DNA of 32,553 bases, taken from positions 1-32,553 of the forward strand of contig JASHQE010000136.1 of the NCBI GenBank assembly GCA_030037705.1. Reading direction: 5' to 3'. Position 1 is the first letter of the stretch; each line of letters begins with the position of its first letter. The DNA comes from Acidobacteriaceae bacterium (GTDB lineage: Bacteria > Acidobacteriota > Terriglobia > Terriglobales > Acidobacteriaceae). A program made the position numbers and the translations under genes. The notes under the pieces were generated by a model. It worked only from the letters and a program-made list of their open reading frames with translations. It was not told the DNA's origin and made no database searches. Below, one piece after another: positions 1-8,851 of this stretch.

Positions 1-265
1 CGACATATAGACCAACTCTAAGTTGCTGAAAAGTAACTCAAGCACTGTCATGTTGAGCGAAGTCCGCCGCGGCGGAGAGTCGAAACATCTGCGGTTCGTT
101 TCGTGCTCCACGCATTCAATGGAAAACTTGCTCATTTTGCCCATATAGCAGTTCCCGAATTGGTGTAATCCGAAAGCACGCCCGCCACCCTACACGACTT
201 TCAAAAAGTCAAGATTCATTCGGGAACTGCTCTAGGTTATCAGGCTATATGTCGATTCGCCCTAG
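1..265. repeat. CTAG-bordered palindromic repeat, copy 1 (left end cut by window)
   Basis: This is one of three copies in the window of a MITE-like repeat; the others are at 31944-32140 and 32137-32333. The window opens inside its left terminal inverted repeat (CGACATATAG). The right terminus is CTATATGTCGAT, ending at a CTAG (262-265) shared with the next element. The core carries TGTCATGTTGAGCG, a GC palindrome (CCGCCGCGGCGG) and GTCGAAACATC. Without the nested insertion at 146-232 and its extra TA, and after restoring about 11 missing left-end bases, the copy would be about 187 bp. No coding potential is seen. Confidence 0.8.
146..232. mobile_element. Nested 87-bp TA-flanked MITE-like element
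   Basis: Comparison with the copy at 32137-32333 shows that extra sequence interrupts copy 1 after 'cccata'. The insert has perfect 14-bp terminal inverted repeats (AGCAGTTCCCGAAT at 147-160 and its complement at 218-231). TA lies on both sides (144-145 and 233-234), so removing the insert plus one TA restores the uninterrupted sequence. TA duplication is typical of the IS630/Tc1-mariner group, so a non-autonomous element moved by such a transposase is inferred. No transposase is in the window. Confidence 0.72.
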
Positions 266-412
266 GTCTCTGACCGTTTGATTTTGTACCATCTCGGGTG
301 CCCCAGAGCCTGCCCTGAGCTTGTCGAAGGGTCTTCCGCCGTGGCGGACCGCGGCGGAGAGACCTGGGAAACCTGGATGCCAATGTACGAATTCATCCGG
401 TCAGAGACCTAG
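262..412. repeat. 151-bp inverted-repeat element with CTAG termini
   Basis: Perfect 15-bp terminal inverted repeats (CTAGGTCTCTGACCG at 262-276, complement at 398-412) bound a 151-bp non-coding unit. Its interior contains CCTGAGCTTGTCGAAGGG, a motif I recognise as a common bacterial intergenic repeat, and a GC hairpin cassette (TCCGCCGTGGCGGA followed by CCGCGGCGGAGAG) partly shared with the adjacent repeat. It shares its left CTAG with the preceding repeat. The remaining bases 413-504 show only a weak imperfect hairpin (457-466 with 481-490). Confidence 0.7.
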
Positions 413-504
413 CAGTTCAGAGAGCCCCCAACAGTAAGAGGCCCTTTGCTCGCTCAGCGGCTCAGGAAGCTGAATCATTGCCTCAGCCGCGGGACAACAA
501 AGCT

Positions 505-1464
505 TTATGCCTGTTGTTGTTTGATCAACGCCGCTGCAATGGCGCAGGACGCAACGCGCGACTCCGAGGAATCCGCGCGGCTGGTCAGTATGATCGGCAC
601 CTTGGCCCCCAGCACAATACCGGCCAGGCGTGCTCCACCCAGATATTCCAGTTGCTTGGCGAGCATGTTGCCAGATTCGAGATCCGGAACGAGCAGGATA
701 TCGGCTTCGCCGGCCACAGGCGACTTCAGATTTTTTACACGCGCTGCTTCGGCATTGACTGCTGTATCAAAGGCAAGGGGGCCATCCAGAATCGCGCCTG
801 CGATCTGACCGCGGTCCGCCATCTTGCATAACGCGGCAGCGTCGATTGTCGACACGATCTTCGGGCTGACAGTCTCTACCGCCGAAAGTATTGCCACTCG
901 CGGCTCAGCCACTCCAAGCACATGGGCCAGATCGATTGCGTTCTGGACGATGTCGACCTTTTCCTCAAGTGTAGGGTAAATATTGATCGCAGCGTCTGTG
1001 ATAAAAAGTGCGCGCTTGTAAAGTGGCGCCTCCAGCACAAATACGTGGCTAAAACGTCGTGATGTGCGCAGTCCACCTTCTTTTTGAAGTGCTGCATGCA
1101 TCAGCAAGTCTGTGTGCAGACTTCCTTTCATAAGTGCGGACGAGCGGCCGCTGCGGCAGAGTTCAACGGCTTTTTCTGCCGCATCTTCCTCTGTATCCGC
1201 CGGGATTACCTCATACGAACCCAAATCAAGATCCAGAGATGTAGCGATTGCGGATAGTTCTCGTGCAGGGCCTACCAGCAATGGGTGGATAATCCCCGCC
1301 CTAGCGGCTTCCATAGCGCCCGCGAGTGAAACGGCGCTACACGGCCAGCAGACGGCAACAGGAAATGCTTCTCTACCCTCGCAACTCCTTATCAGGCTCT
1401 CGAAGAGTACATGATATTGAGCAGCATCTGTGATCGCGTCAACCACAGCAATTCTTTCTCGCAT
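505..1464 (-). CDS. Phosphate acetyl/butyryltransferase family protein
   Basis: A 319-residue protein resembling the PTA_PTB family, which exchanges an acyl group between acyl-phosphate and CoA in the cytoplasm. Family-like stretches include the N-terminal AGIIHPLLVGPA, the central GSLHTDLLMHA and SHVFVLEAP, FITDAAINIYP, and the C-terminal DILLVPDLESGNML followed by GIVLGAKVPIILTSRADS. The length fits the single-domain Ptb/short Pta type rather than long Pta with a DRTGG domain. I chose ATG 1464 because a GAGG lies about six bases upstream; an in-frame TTG at 1470 is less likely. With phosphoketolase and acetate kinase nearby on the other strand, it probably converts acetyl-P to acetyl-CoA. 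Acetyl versus butyryl specificity cannot be read from sequence. Confidence 0.85.
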   Translation of the reverse strand: MRERIAVVDAITDAAQYHVLFESLIRSCEGREAFPVAVCWPCSAVSLAGAMEAARAGIIHPLLVGPARELSAIATSLDLDLGSYEVIPADTEEDAAEKAVELCRSGRSSALMKGSLHTDLLMHAALQKEGGLRTSRRFSHVFVLEAPLYKRALFITDAAINIYPTLEEKVDIVQNAIDLAHVLGVAEPRVAILSAVETVSPKIVSTIDAAALCKMADRGQIAGAILDGPLAFDTAVNAEAARVKNLKSPVAGEADILLVPDLESGNMLAKQLEYLGGARLAGIVLGAKVPIILTSRADSSESRVASCAIAAALIKQQQA

Positions 1465-1488
1465 AAGCAACCTCGAACCCTGACCGGT

Positions 1489-1624
1489 AGTGTCTCAGCT
1501 TCAATTTGCTTTGTAACAGGGCATGGCTTCAGCCATGCCGAAAAGGCGCAAAATTCGAAGGGGTTTTAACCCCTGAGGGATATTCTTTGCCTTGCAAGTA
1601 GTGTTCTCCGATTCATCAGACACT
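1489..1624. repeat. Two-hairpin intergenic repeat (copy A)
   Basis: This non-coding unit lies in the 242-bp gap between the stress-protein and acyltransferase genes. Short imperfect end repeats (AGTGTCTCA at 1489 and ATCAGACACT at 1615-1624) bound two hairpins: GGCATGGCT-TC-AGCCATGCC (1520-1539) and GGGGTT-TT-AACCCC (1560-1573), the latter followed by TGAGGGAT. The unit at 25390-25521 has the same two-hairpin layout with base-paired substitutions in both stems. It sits upstream of the acyltransferase gene, so it could be in that gene's leader. Confidence 0.6.
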
Positions 1625-1706
1625 GCCTGGCCCCTGAGGAATGTGCGTTCAAACTGAGCCACTACCCTCTAGCTGTTTTCCCATGACTACACGCGGTGCC
1701 AGGTTG

Positions 1707-2603
1707 CTAATCTGACAGAGCAAGCTCATTCATAACATCCACCACGGAAATGTTGGGCGTTGACGGCACGCAAAGCACTGGACAGCTCACGTTCGATACG
1801 ACCTGCAGCACCGTGCTTGTCGCGAAATCTTCATCCTGAAGCTCATGAGTTGGCGCACCCAAGACGACGAGATCGGCATGTATGCGATCCGCCTGCTCGG
1901 CGATGATCGCGCCCGCCTCTCCCGGAATTACCATATGTTCCACTGGCACTGTGTGCGATTCGTTGAAAGGTGCCAGAAAACGCAGGCGTTCGAGATGGGA
2001 TTCTCGGCTTTTGCCAACGGCATCCTTGACTGCGTGGACGACTACGAGCTGACCACCAACGATAGATTGCGCCCGATCGAGACCGGCCAGAGAAGCCTCG
2101 GAAAAATCGGTCGCAACAAGAACATTTTGCCAACGACCCGCCAGTTCAAAATTCACGCCTGAGGCTGGCGGCACAGTCAAGATGGGGCACTGTGCTGTAG
2201 CTAATAGACGCCTGGCCACTGTTCCCAATGCGGCACGCCCAGCTTGCGCAATGGCTCGCGTTCCAAGGACGAGTAAATCCGCCTGATGATCGACAGCCGC
2301 TTCAAGTATTCGTTCGTAGATTATGCCTGTTTGGGTGACCGAATGGATCGGAATACCTTGGTGGCTGAGCTCTAGCTCAATTTGTTTCAGCGCCTCGCGC
2401 GCGCTTTGATCGAGAGCGGCCAGCTCAGGTCTTCCCTCAGGGAATGCGTAGGCAGCGGGATCGATGGCGTGAACAACTACCAGTTTTGACCTGTGCAGTT
2501 TTGCAAGTTTTTTGGCATAGAGAAGAGCACATGACCCAGAATGAGTTAGATCGGTCGCGATGACGATAGTCTTAAGTTCAAAGTGGTGCCTGTCGGTGGT
2601 CAT
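1707..2603 (-). CDS. Universal stress protein, tandem UspA domains
   Basis: A 298-residue cytoplasmic protein with two UspA-type alpha/beta domains, roughly residues 8-147 and 158-285. Each starts with a hydrophobic strand and ATD motif (TIVIATDLTHSG; NVLVATDFSEAS) and contains a DLLVLG/DLVVLG strand; they end with CPILTVP and CPVLCVP. In the first domain LGTRAIAQAGRAALGTVA resembles the ATP-binding loop. The second (LGAPTHELQDEDFATSTV) lacks the glycine pattern, so it may not bind nucleotide. ATG 2603 has a strong GGGAGG. The gene diverges from phosphoketolase, so the 198-bp gap with two CRP/FNR-like sites may control both. Usp proteins often accompany anaerobic or stationary-phase metabolism; the exact role here is unknown. 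Confidence 0.9.
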   Translation of the reverse strand: MTTDRHHFELKTIVIATDLTHSGSCALLYAKKLAKLHRSKLVVVHAIDPAAYAFPEGRPELAALDQSAREALKQIELELSHQGIPIHSVTQTGIIYERILEAAVDHQADLLVLGTRAIAQAGRAALGTVARRLLATAQCPILTVPPASGVNFELAGRWQNVLVATDFSEASLAGLDRAQSIVGGQLVVVHAVKDAVGKSRESHLERLRFLAPFNESHTVPVEHMVIPGEAGAIIAEQADRIHADLVVLGAPTHELQDEDFATSTVLQVVSNVSCPVLCVPSTPNISVVDVMNELALSD

Positions 2604-2648
2604 TTTGCGCCTCCCTTTCTACTGTCAAATAGAGAACAAAATCCACAC

Positions 2649-2664
2649 CGTGATTTCAATCACA
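2649..2664. promoter_or_regulatory. CRP/FNR-family palindrome, site 1 of phosphoketolase/usp region
   Basis: CGTGA-TTTCAA-TCACA is a perfect GTGA-N6-TCAC dyad, close to the CRP-type consensus TGTGA-N6-TCACA. It lies 138 bp before the phosphoketolase start and 46 bp before the divergent usp start. It is followed by TTCGT, as in the site at 7824-7839. The binding protein is inferred only. Confidence 0.6.
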
Positions 2665-2717
2665 TTCGTCATGCATCTCATGTTCAAAGAAGGTGCCTCT
2701 GCGATCGGCAGAAAGAA

Positions 2718-2733
2718 CGTGATGCCGATCACA
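2718..2733. promoter_or_regulatory. CRP/FNR-family palindrome, site 2 of phosphoketolase/usp region
   Basis: CGTGA-TGCCGA-TCACA is a second dyad of the same form, 53 bp after the first (end to start) and 68 bp before the phosphoketolase start. A further imperfect dyad (CCGCTTGCGCAAAGCGG, 2739-2755) follows. I see no convincing -35/-10 pair, which would fit activator dependence. Confidence 0.6.
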
Positions 2734-2801
2734 GCATACCGCTTGCGCAAAGCGGATTCTGGATGAGTCCGACGAAAATTTCCGCTTAACATGAGGAAAC
2801 C

Positions 2802-5186
2802 ATGACTGCTGTGCCAAAAGATGACCTTGTGCTCAACCGCATAGAACTCGAGCAAATCGATTCGTATTGGGGGGCCTGCAATTACCTCGCTGCTGGCATG
2901 ATTTATCTGCGTTCCAATCCTCTATTGCGCGAGCCATTACAGCCAGAGCACATCAAGCGCCGCCTTCTCGGACATTGGGGTTCCGATCCGGGACAGTCCT
3001 TCATCTGGGTTCATTTGAATCGTCTCATCAAGAAGTTCGACTTGAATATTCTCTATGTGTCAGGGCCCGGCCACGGAGCACCGGCTACGCTGGCGAATTC
3101 CTATTTGGAGGGCTATTACTCCGAGATATACCCCGACAAGAGCCAGGACGAAGCGGGTATGCTCCAATTCTTCCGCCAGTTTTCGTTCCCTGGAGGCATC
3201 GGCAGCCACTGCACGCCTGAGACTCCTGGCTCGATTCATGAAGGTGGCGAGCTTGGCTATTCACTCTCTCACGCATACGGAGCTGCTTTCGACAATCCCG
3301 ACCTCATCGTTGCCGCGGTGGTTGGCGATGGTGAAGCAGAAACCGGTCCGGCGGCGACGGCCTGGCATTCAAATAAGTTTCTCAACCCGGCGCGTGACGG
3401 CGCGGTGCTGCCCATTCTTCATTTGAATGGTTACAAGATCGCGAATCCCACGATTCTAGCGCGCATCTCCCATAGCGAGCTCAGCTCGCTCTTCCACGGG
3501 TATGGCTACACGCCTCACTTCGTCGAAGGCGACGATCCCATCGTGATGCATGAAGCCATGGCGCGAACGCTCGAACACTGTATCCATGAAATTCATCAAA
3601 TTCAGAACGCGGCGCGGCATAGCGGGAGCATGGAGCGGCCATTCTGGCCGATGATGATTCTTCGCTCGCCCAAGGGATGGACGGGGCCGAAAGAAGTCGA
3701 CGGGCACAAAGTCGAAAATTTCTGGCGCGCCCACCAGGTGCCCATCCTTGATCCGGCAACCAATCCAGCCCACTTAAAGCAGTTGGAGAACTGGCTTCGC
3801 AGCTACCATCCTGAAAAACTCTTTGATAAAGCCGGACGGCTGATCCCTGAACTGCAGGCGCTCGCGCCTCAAGGGGTGCGCCGCATCAGCGCGAATCCTC
3901 ATGCAAACGGCGGGCAGTTCCGCATCTGTCTCAACCTCCCGGATTTCCGCGACTACGCCGTGCCAGTGCTCCGCCCGGCGAAAAGCTACGCCTGCCCCAC
4001 CGAAGTGCTGGGAACCTTCCTCCGCGAAGTGATGCGCCGGAACATGACCAGCTTTCGCATCTTCGGGCCTGATGAGACCGCATCGAACCGTCTCACGGCT
4101 GTCTACGAAGCTTCGCCGAAGACATGGCTTGGCGAAATCAAGCCCGAAGACGCAGACGGCACGGACATTGCTCCTGACGGCCGCGTGATGGAAATGCTGA
4201 GCGAACACACGCTGGAAGGCTGGCTGGAAGGCTACGTCCTCACCGGCCGGCATGGTTTCTTCTCAACCTATGAAGCCTTCGTTCATGTGATCGATTCGAT
4301 GTTCAACCAGCACGCCAAATGGCTGGAGAAGGCCAAAAACGAACTCGCGTGGCGGGCTCCCGTGCCCTCTATCAACCTGCTCATCACATCTCTGGTGTGG
4401 AGGCAAGATCACAATGGGTTCACGCACCAGGATCCTGGGTTTCTCGATGTCGTTACCAACAAGAGCCCCGACATTGTTCGCATCTATCTTCCGCCAGACG
4501 CCAACTGCCTGCTCAGCGTTGCGAACCATTGTCTCCGCAGCCGTCACTACATCAATGTCATCGTTGCGGATAAGCAACAGCACCTGCAATACCTCGACAT
4601 GCAAGCGGCCATTGCGCACTGCACGAAGGGGATCGGCATCTGGGACTGGGCTAGCACGGATAACGGCGAGGAGCCCGATGTTGTGATGGCGTGCGCCGGT
4701 GATATTGCCACCATGGAAAGCCTGGCCGCTGTTTCGATTCTCAAGCAGCACTTTCCCGAGTTGAAGATGCGCTTCGTCAATGTGGTCGATCTGTTTCGCT
4801 TGACGCCGGATACGGAGCATCCGCACGGTTTGTCGGATCGCGACTTCGATTCACTCTTCACCAAGGACAAGCCGGTCATCTTCAACTTTCATAGTTATGC
4901 GTCACTGGTGCATAAACTCACCTATCGGCGGGCCAATCACTCCAATATTCACGTGCGCGGTTATAAAGAGAAGGGAAACATCAACACGCCGTTTGAGCTC
5001 GCAATTCTTAATCAGGTGGACCGCTACAACCTTAGCATCGACGTGATCGACCGGGTGCCATGGCTGCAGACAAAGGGCAGTCACATCAAGGAACAGCTCA
5101 AAAGCCAAATCGTTGAAAACGTCCTCTACGCACATGCCGAGGGCATTGATCGCGATGAGATTCGTAATTGGATCTGGCCGGAGTAG
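2802..5186 (+). CDS. xfp: Xylulose-5-P/fructose-6-P phosphoketolase
   Basis: A full-length 794-residue thiamine-diphosphate enzyme (family members are about 790-820). It cleaves xylulose-5-P, and in bifunctional forms fructose-6-P, with phosphate to acetyl-P plus glyceraldehyde-3-P or erythrose-4-P. Visible motifs are GPGHGAPA near residue 90, [15 protein letters not shown] near 155, the ThDP/Mg motif GDGEAETGP at about 175-183, [11 protein letters not shown] near 208, and the C-terminal domain with [12 protein letters not shown] and HVRGYKEKG. The ATG follows GAGG closely. The stop is three bases before acetate kinase, so the two are co-transcribed and would make ATP and acetate from acetyl-P. 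Two CRP/FNR-like sites lie upstream. Whether fructose-6-P is used cannot be decided from sequence. Confidence 0.97.
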   Translation: MTAVPKDDLVLNRIELEQIDSYWGACNYLAAGMIYLRSNPLLREPLQPEHIKRRLLGHWGSDPGQSFIWVHLNRLIKKFDLNILYVSGPGHGAPATLANSYLEGYYSEIYPDKSQDEAGMLQFFRQFSFPGGIGSHCTPETPGSIHEGGELGYSLSHAYGAAFDNPDLIVAAVVGDGEAETGPAATAWHSNKFLNPARDGAVLPILHLNGYKIANPTILARISHSELSSLFHGYGYTPHFVEGDDPIVMHEAMARTLEHCIHEIHQIQNAARHSGSMERPFWPMMILRSPKGWTGPKEVDGHKVENFWRAHQVPILDPATNPAHLKQLENWLRSYHPEKLFDKAGRLIPELQALAPQGVRRISANPHANGGQFRICLNLPDFRDYAVPVLRPAKSYACPTEVLGTFLREVMRRNMTSFRIFGPDETASNRLTAVYEASPKTWLGEIKPEDADGTDIAPDGRVMEMLSEHTLEGWLEGYVLTGRHGFFSTYEAFVHVIDSMFNQHAKWLEKAKNELAWRAPVPSINLLITSLVWRQDHNGFTHQDPGFLDVVTNKSPDIVRIYLPPDANCLLSVANHCLRSRHYINVIVADKQQHLQYLDMQAAIAHCTKGIGIWDWASTDNGEEPDVVMACAGDIATMESLAAVSILKQHFPELKMRFVNVVDLFRLTPDTEHPHGLSDRDFDSLFTKDKPVIFNFHSYASLVHKLTYRRANHSNIHVRGYKEKGNINTPFELAILNQVDRYNLSIDVIDRVPWLQTKGSHIKEQLKSQIVENVLYAHAEGIDRDEIRNWIWPE

Positions 5187-5189
5187 CCG

Positions 5190-6392
5190 ATGAAAACACA
5201 GGCAAATGCGCAACAACTGGCCATGGCCATCAATAGCGGCTCTTCGTCCTTAAAGATTGGCGTTTTCGATGTTTCGGTCGCGGATTGCCCGGAGATATTA
5301 CGTGGCTCGGTTGAGCGCATTGGCAGGCGAGACGGCCACCTTCGCTTAGTTGACCCAAGCGGCGCCGCGCTCTTCGAGCAAAGCGATTTGTTCGAATCGC
5401 AGGAACAGGCGCTCCATCGCTTAGTAGAAGCCAGCCAAAACTACTGCAACGGACATCCAGCTATCATCGGCCATCGCATCGTCCACGGCGGCCCCGAACT
5501 GCTGCAACATGCAGCGATCACATACTCCGTCCTAAAAACACTGAAAGCTGCGGAACATTTCGCGCCGCTTCACACGCCTCAAGCCATCCAAGTTATCCTT
5601 GCGTCACAGCAGATCTTCCCAGGCATTCTTCAAATCGCCTGTTTTGATACGGCGTTTCATCAGACAATGCCGGAGATCGCCAAGCGCCTTCCGCTGCCAG
5701 CCGAATTCGATCGTCTCGGCGTCCGCCGCTTTGGCTTCCACGGGCTCTCTTACGAGTCGGTCATGCACCATTTAGCGGACCGTTTGCCCGAGCGGGCTGT
5801 CTTTGCGCATTTGGGCAGCGGCTCAAGCCTGTGTGCGGTGCGGGCCGGCAGATCGATCGATACATCCATGGGTATGACACCAACGGGTGGTGTCATGACG
5901 GGAACACGCAGCGGAGACCTGGATCCAGGGGTCGTGCTTTTTCTTCTGCATTCGGAACACCGGAGCGCAGAGGCTCTGGAGGAGGTGCTTAACCACCGCT
6001 CCGGCCTCGCCGCGTTATCCGGTGGGGAAGCCGACATGCAAACGCTTCTGCGGATGCGCAAGGAGGGCGATCCGAAAGCCACGTTTGCTGTCAGCGCCTA
6101 TACGACGGCTGTTCGGAAAGCGATTGGAGCCTATGCCGCCTTGCTGGGCGGTATCGATTTGCTCGTCTTTACCGGTGGGATCGGAGAACACAGCGAAGAG
6201 ATCAGGAAGTTGATCTGCACGGGACTTGAGTTTCTCGGCTTAGGTGCGGAAAGCGCCAAAATCGTTGTCGTGCCCACAGAAGAAGAGCGGCAAATCGCCA
6301 GAATCTGTCGTTTCTGGATAAATTCTTCAGCGGTGAAGATTCTTGGGGACGGTCAGTGCAATCGGCTATCCGAGAACATTCCGATCGCGTAA
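5190..6392 (+). CDS. ackA: Acetate kinase
   Basis: A 400-residue ASKHA-fold kinase that interconverts acetyl-P + ADP and acetate + ATP. Seen are the N-terminal phosphate loop NSGSSSLK (about 15-22), GHRIVHGG, CFDTAFHQTMP, RRFGFHGLSYESV, then GMTPTGGVMTGTRSGDLDPG around 230-248 with the transition-state arginine, and FTGGIGEHS near 328. The usual GNGAS loop is HLGSGSS here (His about 207), and PTGGVMTGTRSG replaces the commoner PLEG(L/V)MMGTRSG. I regard both as variants rather than signs of inactivity. It starts three bases after phosphoketolase, with a GGAG inside the end of that gene. With the acyltransferase at 505-1464 it gives two fates for acetyl-P: ATP or acetyl-CoA. Confidence 0.96.
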   Translation: MKTQANAQQLAMAINSGSSSLKIGVFDVSVADCPEILRGSVERIGRRDGHLRLVDPSGAALFEQSDLFESQEQALHRLVEASQNYCNGHPAIIGHRIVHGGPELLQHAAITYSVLKTLKAAEHFAPLHTPQAIQVILASQQIFPGILQIACFDTAFHQTMPEIAKRLPLPAEFDRLGVRRFGFHGLSYESVMHHLADRLPERAVFAHLGSGSSLCAVRAGRSIDTSMGMTPTGGVMTGTRSGDLDPGVVLFLLHSEHRSAEALEEVLNHRSGLAALSGGEADMQTLLRMRKEGDPKATFAVSAYTTAVRKAIGAYAALLGGIDLLVFTGGIGEHSEEIRKLICTGLEFLGLGAESAKIVVVPTEEERQIARICRFWINSSAVKILGDGQCNRLSENIPIA

Positions 6393-6574
6393 AGGTTTCT
6401 TCTGATCATCGTCACCGGTATTTGAATTCTGCCTTCGTCGATTTCAACTATTTCGAATGTGATCCGCAACACTGCGGCGCGTTCAAAGACGCTTCTACGC
6501 TTGCATTGTAGAAGCGGACGAGATTTGCAGTCCCCAGATCAGGGTAGTGCGAATCATGCCCGGCGTGAGGAAGT

Positions 6575-7732
6575 ATGCAAGCAATCTCAAACGATATCCG
6601 AACGATCTTGCCGGAGCCCAGTGCCCGTAACCGTTATGACGGTGCTCGCGACTACTCCATGAATCCTGCCTTGGTCTACTGGGAAATAACACGGGCGTGC
6701 TCCCTGGCCTGCCTGCACTGCCGTGCAGAAGCAATCTCCACTCCTGACGAGTGGGAATTGACTCATGCCGAAAGTAAGTCACTCCTCCTCCAGATTGCAG
6801 GGTTCAACAAGCCACTCCCCCAGCTAATTCTTACCGGCGGTGATCCTCTTGGGCGCCCTGATCTATATGATTTGATCGACGAAGCGCGCAGATTGCAGCT
6901 TGCCGTCTCCATCACTCCGAGTGCTACACCCAAGTTGACATCAGATGCTTTCCTAAAGCTAAGAGATCATGGGATCGAGAGCATCGGGCTCAGTCTTGAC
7001 GGATCGAATGCTGCACGCCACGAGGCGGTGCGCGGCGTTGAGGGTTGCTTCAACAGGACAATCCGCGCAATTCAAATCGCCGGCAAGTTGATGCTTCCCA
7101 TCCAGATCAATACTCTGGTTTCTCAAGAGACAGCCGGCGACCTGCCGCAGATTTATGCGCTATTGAAGGCATTGCCAATCGCCCGTTGGAGTCTCTTCTT
7201 CCTGATTTCGGTCGGGCGTGGCAAAATGCTGCAATCTCTTACTCCAGATCAAGGTGAGAAATGTCTGAACTGGGTATATGAACTCTCAAAGGCGACCCCT
7301 TTTCAAATCAAAACGACAGAAGCTCCGTCTTATCGCCGAGTGGCGCTCGAAAGAATGAAGCAAGAGGGGCGAACGTCTCAGGAAATCAAGCGGAGTTCCG
7401 TCTACCGCGGATTCGAAATCCGCGATGGTCACGGTGTGGTGTTTATTTCCAATCAGGGGCATATTTATCCGGCCGGCTTTTTGCCTCTTAGAGCCGGTAA
7501 TGTTCGCCGTGATCATCTTGTCGATGTTTATCGTCATTCACCGCTTTTTCGCGCCTTGCACAACCCCGGTCAATTCCGCGGCAAGTGTGGTCAATGTGAA
7601 TATGGCGGAATATGCGGAGGCTCCCGTGCGCGGGCCTTTGCGCTGAGTGGCGATCCCTTGTCGAGTGATCCATTCTGTCCTTATGAGCCGCGCCAAATTG
7701 GGAATCATCGCACATCCATGATGGGAATCTAA
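6575..7732 (+). CDS. Radical SAM/SPASM protein, AhbD/NirJ-like
   Basis: A 385-residue protein with the radical SAM cluster motif CX3CX2C (C42, C46, C49 in RACSLACLHCRAEA), a GGDPLGRPD motif typical of the core barrel, and a C-terminal SPASM-like region. The latter has CGQCEYGGICGGSRARAF (from about residue 337) and a later DPFCPYEP cysteine. This C-terminal pattern is characteristic of heme-pathway radical SAM proteins such as AhbD (heme synthesis from siroheme) and NirJ (heme d1), but also of related uncharacterised families. The ATG is preceded closely by GAGGAAGT. It lies 182 bp after acetate kinase and 207 bp before a decaheme cytochrome, so a role in tetrapyrrole or cytochrome maturation is attractive but unproven. 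No siroheme decarboxylase partner is in the window. Confidence 0.82.
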   Translation: MQAISNDIRTILPEPSARNRYDGARDYSMNPALVYWEITRACSLACLHCRAEAISTPDEWELTHAESKSLLLQIAGFNKPLPQLILTGGDPLGRPDLYDLIDEARRLQLAVSITPSATPKLTSDAFLKLRDHGIESIGLSLDGSNAARHEAVRGVEGCFNRTIRAIQIAGKLMLPIQINTLVSQETAGDLPQIYALLKALPIARWSLFFLISVGRGKMLQSLTPDQGEKCLNWVYELSKATPFQIKTTEAPSYRRVALERMKQEGRTSQEIKRSSVYRGFEIRDGHGVVFISNQGHIYPAGFLPLRAGNVRRDHLVDVYRHSPLFRALHNPGQFRGKCGQCEYGGICGGSRARAFALSGDPLSSDPFCPYEPRQIGNHRTSMMGI

Positions 7733-7823
7733 TTGAACTGTTGTTGACGCCACTTGGACCCGGCTATACGCTACATGCAATCTCTCGAGACATTTGAAGA
7801 ATCAGGCTTGCGCAGAGACCATG

Positions 7824-7839
7824 CGTGATGTCGATCACA
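7824..7839. promoter_or_regulatory. CRP/FNR-family palindrome before the cytochrome operon
   Basis: CGTGA-TGTCGA-TCACA has the same form as the two sites before phosphoketolase, and it shares the following TTCGT with the 2649 site. It is centred about 108 bp before the decaheme start, inside the 207-bp gap that follows the radical SAM gene. Control by a CRP/FNR-family factor is inferred. Confidence 0.6.
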
Positions 7840-7939
7840 TTCGTGTCTTGCGCTTTTCGCCACAATCAGGCTGATAGTCCAACAGATGCTCCAGGCCAAT
7901 GCTCAACGGTAGTGTCGAGCACGAATCGAGGTAAGAACG

Positions 7940-8851
7940 ATGCGGCGATGGCTTACCACCACAGCAATTCTTGTGCTGACAGGCTCCGGTGTCTTCTCAT
8001 TGGCGCAAAAAGCTTCGAAGCTTCACGCCGTAGCGGACTCCCAACTAAAGGCTGTAAACCCGGACGAATTTGTGGGCGCCGATGTCTGCGCCTCCTGTCA
8101 TGAAGCGGAAGCGAAAGGATTCGCGACGAATCCGCACTCCAAGATGGTGCTGATGCACGGCAACAGCGGCATTACCTGCGAGAACTGCCACGGGCCAGGC
8201 AAGGCGCACGTCGAAGGCGGCGGGGATGTAACCAAGATCTTCAACCCCGGCAAGGGTTCTGCGAAGCAAGTCGATGCCACCTGCCTGACCTGCCACGCAG
8301 GCGCGCATCCTGACTTCGAACGCTCGCCGCACGCCAAGGCCGGCGTTGGTTGCACAACCTGCCACAGCATCCATAAGAGCCAGGATAAGGAGCAGCTGCT
8401 CAAGACCTCGCAGCCCAAACTCTGCTTCCAGTGCCATACCGACACCAAGGCGGCATTCAATATGCCATTCCACCACCAGGTGAACGAAGGCCTGATCAAG
8501 TGCAGCGACTGCCACGATGTTCATGGCGCTTTTGAGAAAAGCAACCTGCGGTCGAGGAATGATTCGAATCTTATCTGCACCAAGTGCCACACGGAAATGC
8601 GCGGACCGTTTGTGTACGAGCACACTCCGATCAAGGCCGAGGGGTGCATGGGATGCCACAATCCGCACGGCTCTCAGAATGCCCGGATGTTGAATATGCC
8701 GAGCATCAATACGCTGTGCAATCAGTGCCACAGCCCGGTTTCAGCAGCCACGGTTCACGGCATGGGCGCGGGGTCTTCAGAGCTGACGCCGTGCACCAAC
8801 TGTCACACCTATATTCATGGTTCCAACATCGACGTGGCGCTTCTGAGGTAA
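7940..8851 (+). CDS. Decaheme c-type cytochrome, DmsE/MtrA/PioA-like
   Basis: A 303-residue exported protein with exactly ten CXXCH heme motifs: CASCH, CENCH, CLTCH, CTTCH, CFQCH, CSDCH, CTKCH, CMGCH, CNQCH and CTNCH. The N-terminus (MRRWLTTTAILVLTGSGVFS) is a signal peptide. Ten hemes at about 300 residues matches the MtrA/DmsE/PioA family, whose members sit in an outer-membrane barrel and pass electrons between periplasm and cell surface. The next gene encodes such a barrel, which supports the call. ATG 7940 follows GAGGTAAGAACG. Direction of electron flow (reduction of an extracellular acceptor or uptake from iron or another donor) cannot be told from sequence. Confidence 0.93.
   Translation: MRRWLTTTAILVLTGSGVFSLAQKASKLHAVADSQLKAVNPDEFVGADVCASCHEAEAKGFATNPHSKMVLMHGNSGITCENCHGPGKAHVEGGGDVTKIFNPGKGSAKQVDATCLTCHAGAHPDFERSPHAKAGVGCTTCHSIHKSQDKEQLLKTSQPKLCFQCHTDTKAAFNMPFHHQVNEGLIKCSDCHDVHGAFEKSNLRSRNDSNLICTKCHTEMRGPFVYEHTPIKAEGCMGCHNPHGSQNARMLNMPSINTLCNQCHSPVSAATVHGMGAGSSELTPCTNCHTYIHGSNIDVALLR

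Noticed and set aside
1..412. CRISPR array or insertion-sequence remnant
   Set aside because: Repeats are not regularly spaced with unique spacers, and there is no transposase coding in or near them. Small inverted-repeat elements explain the sequence.
457..490. Possible terminator hairpin after the acyltransferase gene
   Set aside because: The 10-bp arms contain a mismatch, the loop is 14 bases and no T-run follows on the minus strand.
2625..2855. Small open frames in the usp/xfp gap on both strands
   Set aside because: They cover the regulatory dyads, lack RBSs and have no recognisable similarity.
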